A stretch of DNA of 41,190 nucleotides from Azohydromonas aeria (GTDB taxonomy: Bacteria > Pseudomonadota > Gammaproteobacteria > Burkholderiales > Burkholderiaceae_C), in the NCBI RefSeq assembly GCF_009760915.1, contig NZ_VIDQ01000067.1, positions 1-41,190 on the forward strand. Direction: 5' to 3'. Below the pieces are notes generated by a model that saw only the letters and a program-made list of their open reading frames with translations, did not search any database and was not told the origin of the DNA. A program made the translations under genes and the position numbers. Below are positions 40,856-41,190 of the stretch, piece by piece; the first letter of the stretch is position 1; each line of letters begins with the position of its first letter.

Positions 40856-41190
40856 CAGCGCGCGGGCCGCTTGCGCGCGGCGGCCCTGGCCGCGGCGCCG
40901 CCGCTGGCGTCGGGCGTGTCGGGGGCCTGCGCCGCGCCGCCGGCGTCGGCGCCGGACGCCTGGGGCTGAGGCGTGGCGGCCGAGGTGCTGGCCTTCGTGG
41001 TCGCGGAAGCCGCCTTGCTGGCCGGGCCCGCGGCCGGCGCCATGGACATGGAATTGGCCAGCGTGGTGCGCGCGGCGTCGGCCGCGGCCGCGCCTTCCTG
41101 CAGCGCGTGCGCGGCGAGCTGGCCGAACTGCTGCGTCAGCGCGCTCCACCACTGCATCGGGTCCACCGCGGGGGCGGCAGGCTTTTCGGC
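40855..41190 (-). CDS. PhaM-like polyhydroxyalkanoate granule protein, C-terminal part (partial)
   Basis: The frame runs off the right edge, so the N-terminus is missing. The visible 111 residues begin AEKPAAPAVDPMQWWSALTQ; a DPMxWWSALTQQF segment is typical of the C-terminal part of PhaM, which links PHA granules to DNA and activates PHA synthase in Cupriavidus-type bacteria. A GTG at 41166 could be taken as a start, but the upstream codons are open and proline-alanine-rich, as in PhaM linkers. The last 60 residues are Ala/Ser/Thr/Pro-rich and end in ARAAARKRPAR, a basic tail suited to DNA binding. The assignment rests on this short motif and composition. Confidence 0.6.
   Translation of the reverse strand, partial: AEKPAAPAVDPMQWWSALTQQFGQLAAHALQEGAAAADAARTTLANSMSMAPAAGPASKAASATTKASTSAATPQPQASGADAGGAAQAPDTPDASGGAAARAAARKRPAR

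Overview
The window is very GC-rich with a strong G/C third-base bias, like the chromosome of a betaproteobacterium of the order Burkholderiales, most likely family Comamonadaceae. This is inferred from gene content: a GlcDEF glycolate oxidase with an LldP-type permease, LplT beside alanine racemase, a PhaM-like granule protein and several LysR regulators. No rRNA, tRNA or CRISPR array was seen.

Positions 1-2950 are visibly lower in GC and hold the right-hand part of an integrated element. It has a leftward operon (a recombinase-domain-like 97-residue protein, a 59-residue ribbon-helix-helix-like protein and a DUF5906/SF3-type helicase) followed by a small unknown gene. Upstream of the operon are a near-consensus sigma-70 promoter with an operator-like palindrome inside it, and a terminator-like hairpin in the leader. 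A cluster of TGCAC repeats lies just beyond the helicase gene. The element meets the host chromosome inside arfB (peptidyl-tRNA hydrolase for ribosome rescue), which is cut just after its GGQ motif.

Positions 3038-14890 are ordinary chromosome: acyl-CoA thioesterase, alanine racemase, LplT, two-way transport and redox genes (EamA transporter, glutathione peroxidase, GST), an aromatic aminotransferase, a LysR regulator divergent from a small unknown gene, a coupled pair of M16 peptidases (one with and one without the zinc site) and cutA.

Positions 14938-19509 form an accessory patch: a lysozyme-like protein next to an unknown lipoprotein (possible effector and immunity pair), a relic of a response regulator, an intact hipB-like gene followed by a broken hipA fused to the tail of a broken ATP-binding protein, and an orphan type I methylase gene hsdM with no hsdS or hsdR in the window.

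Positions 19506-31823 return to chromosome: a nucleoside deoxyribosyltransferase, a CPBP protease, glycerol kinase, a lipoprotein, phosphatidylserine synthase, and a signalling cluster (CHASE-PAS histidine kinase, cytoplasmic MCP-like protein, single-domain response regulator coupled to a GAF-PAS kinase). Positions 32150-38327 hold the leftward glycolate set glcD-glcE-glcF-lldP, plus a duplicated piece of the glcF tail downstream of lldP. Then follow a GcvA-like LysR gene, a FIST-domain sensor and the end of a PhaM-like gene.

Two families of dispersed palindromic repeats occupy most of the larger intergenic gaps: a 124-bp element with about 25-bp inverted ends (three copies of identical length) and a shorter GAGGTATCGAAGG-type repeat (three loci, two of them with three arms).
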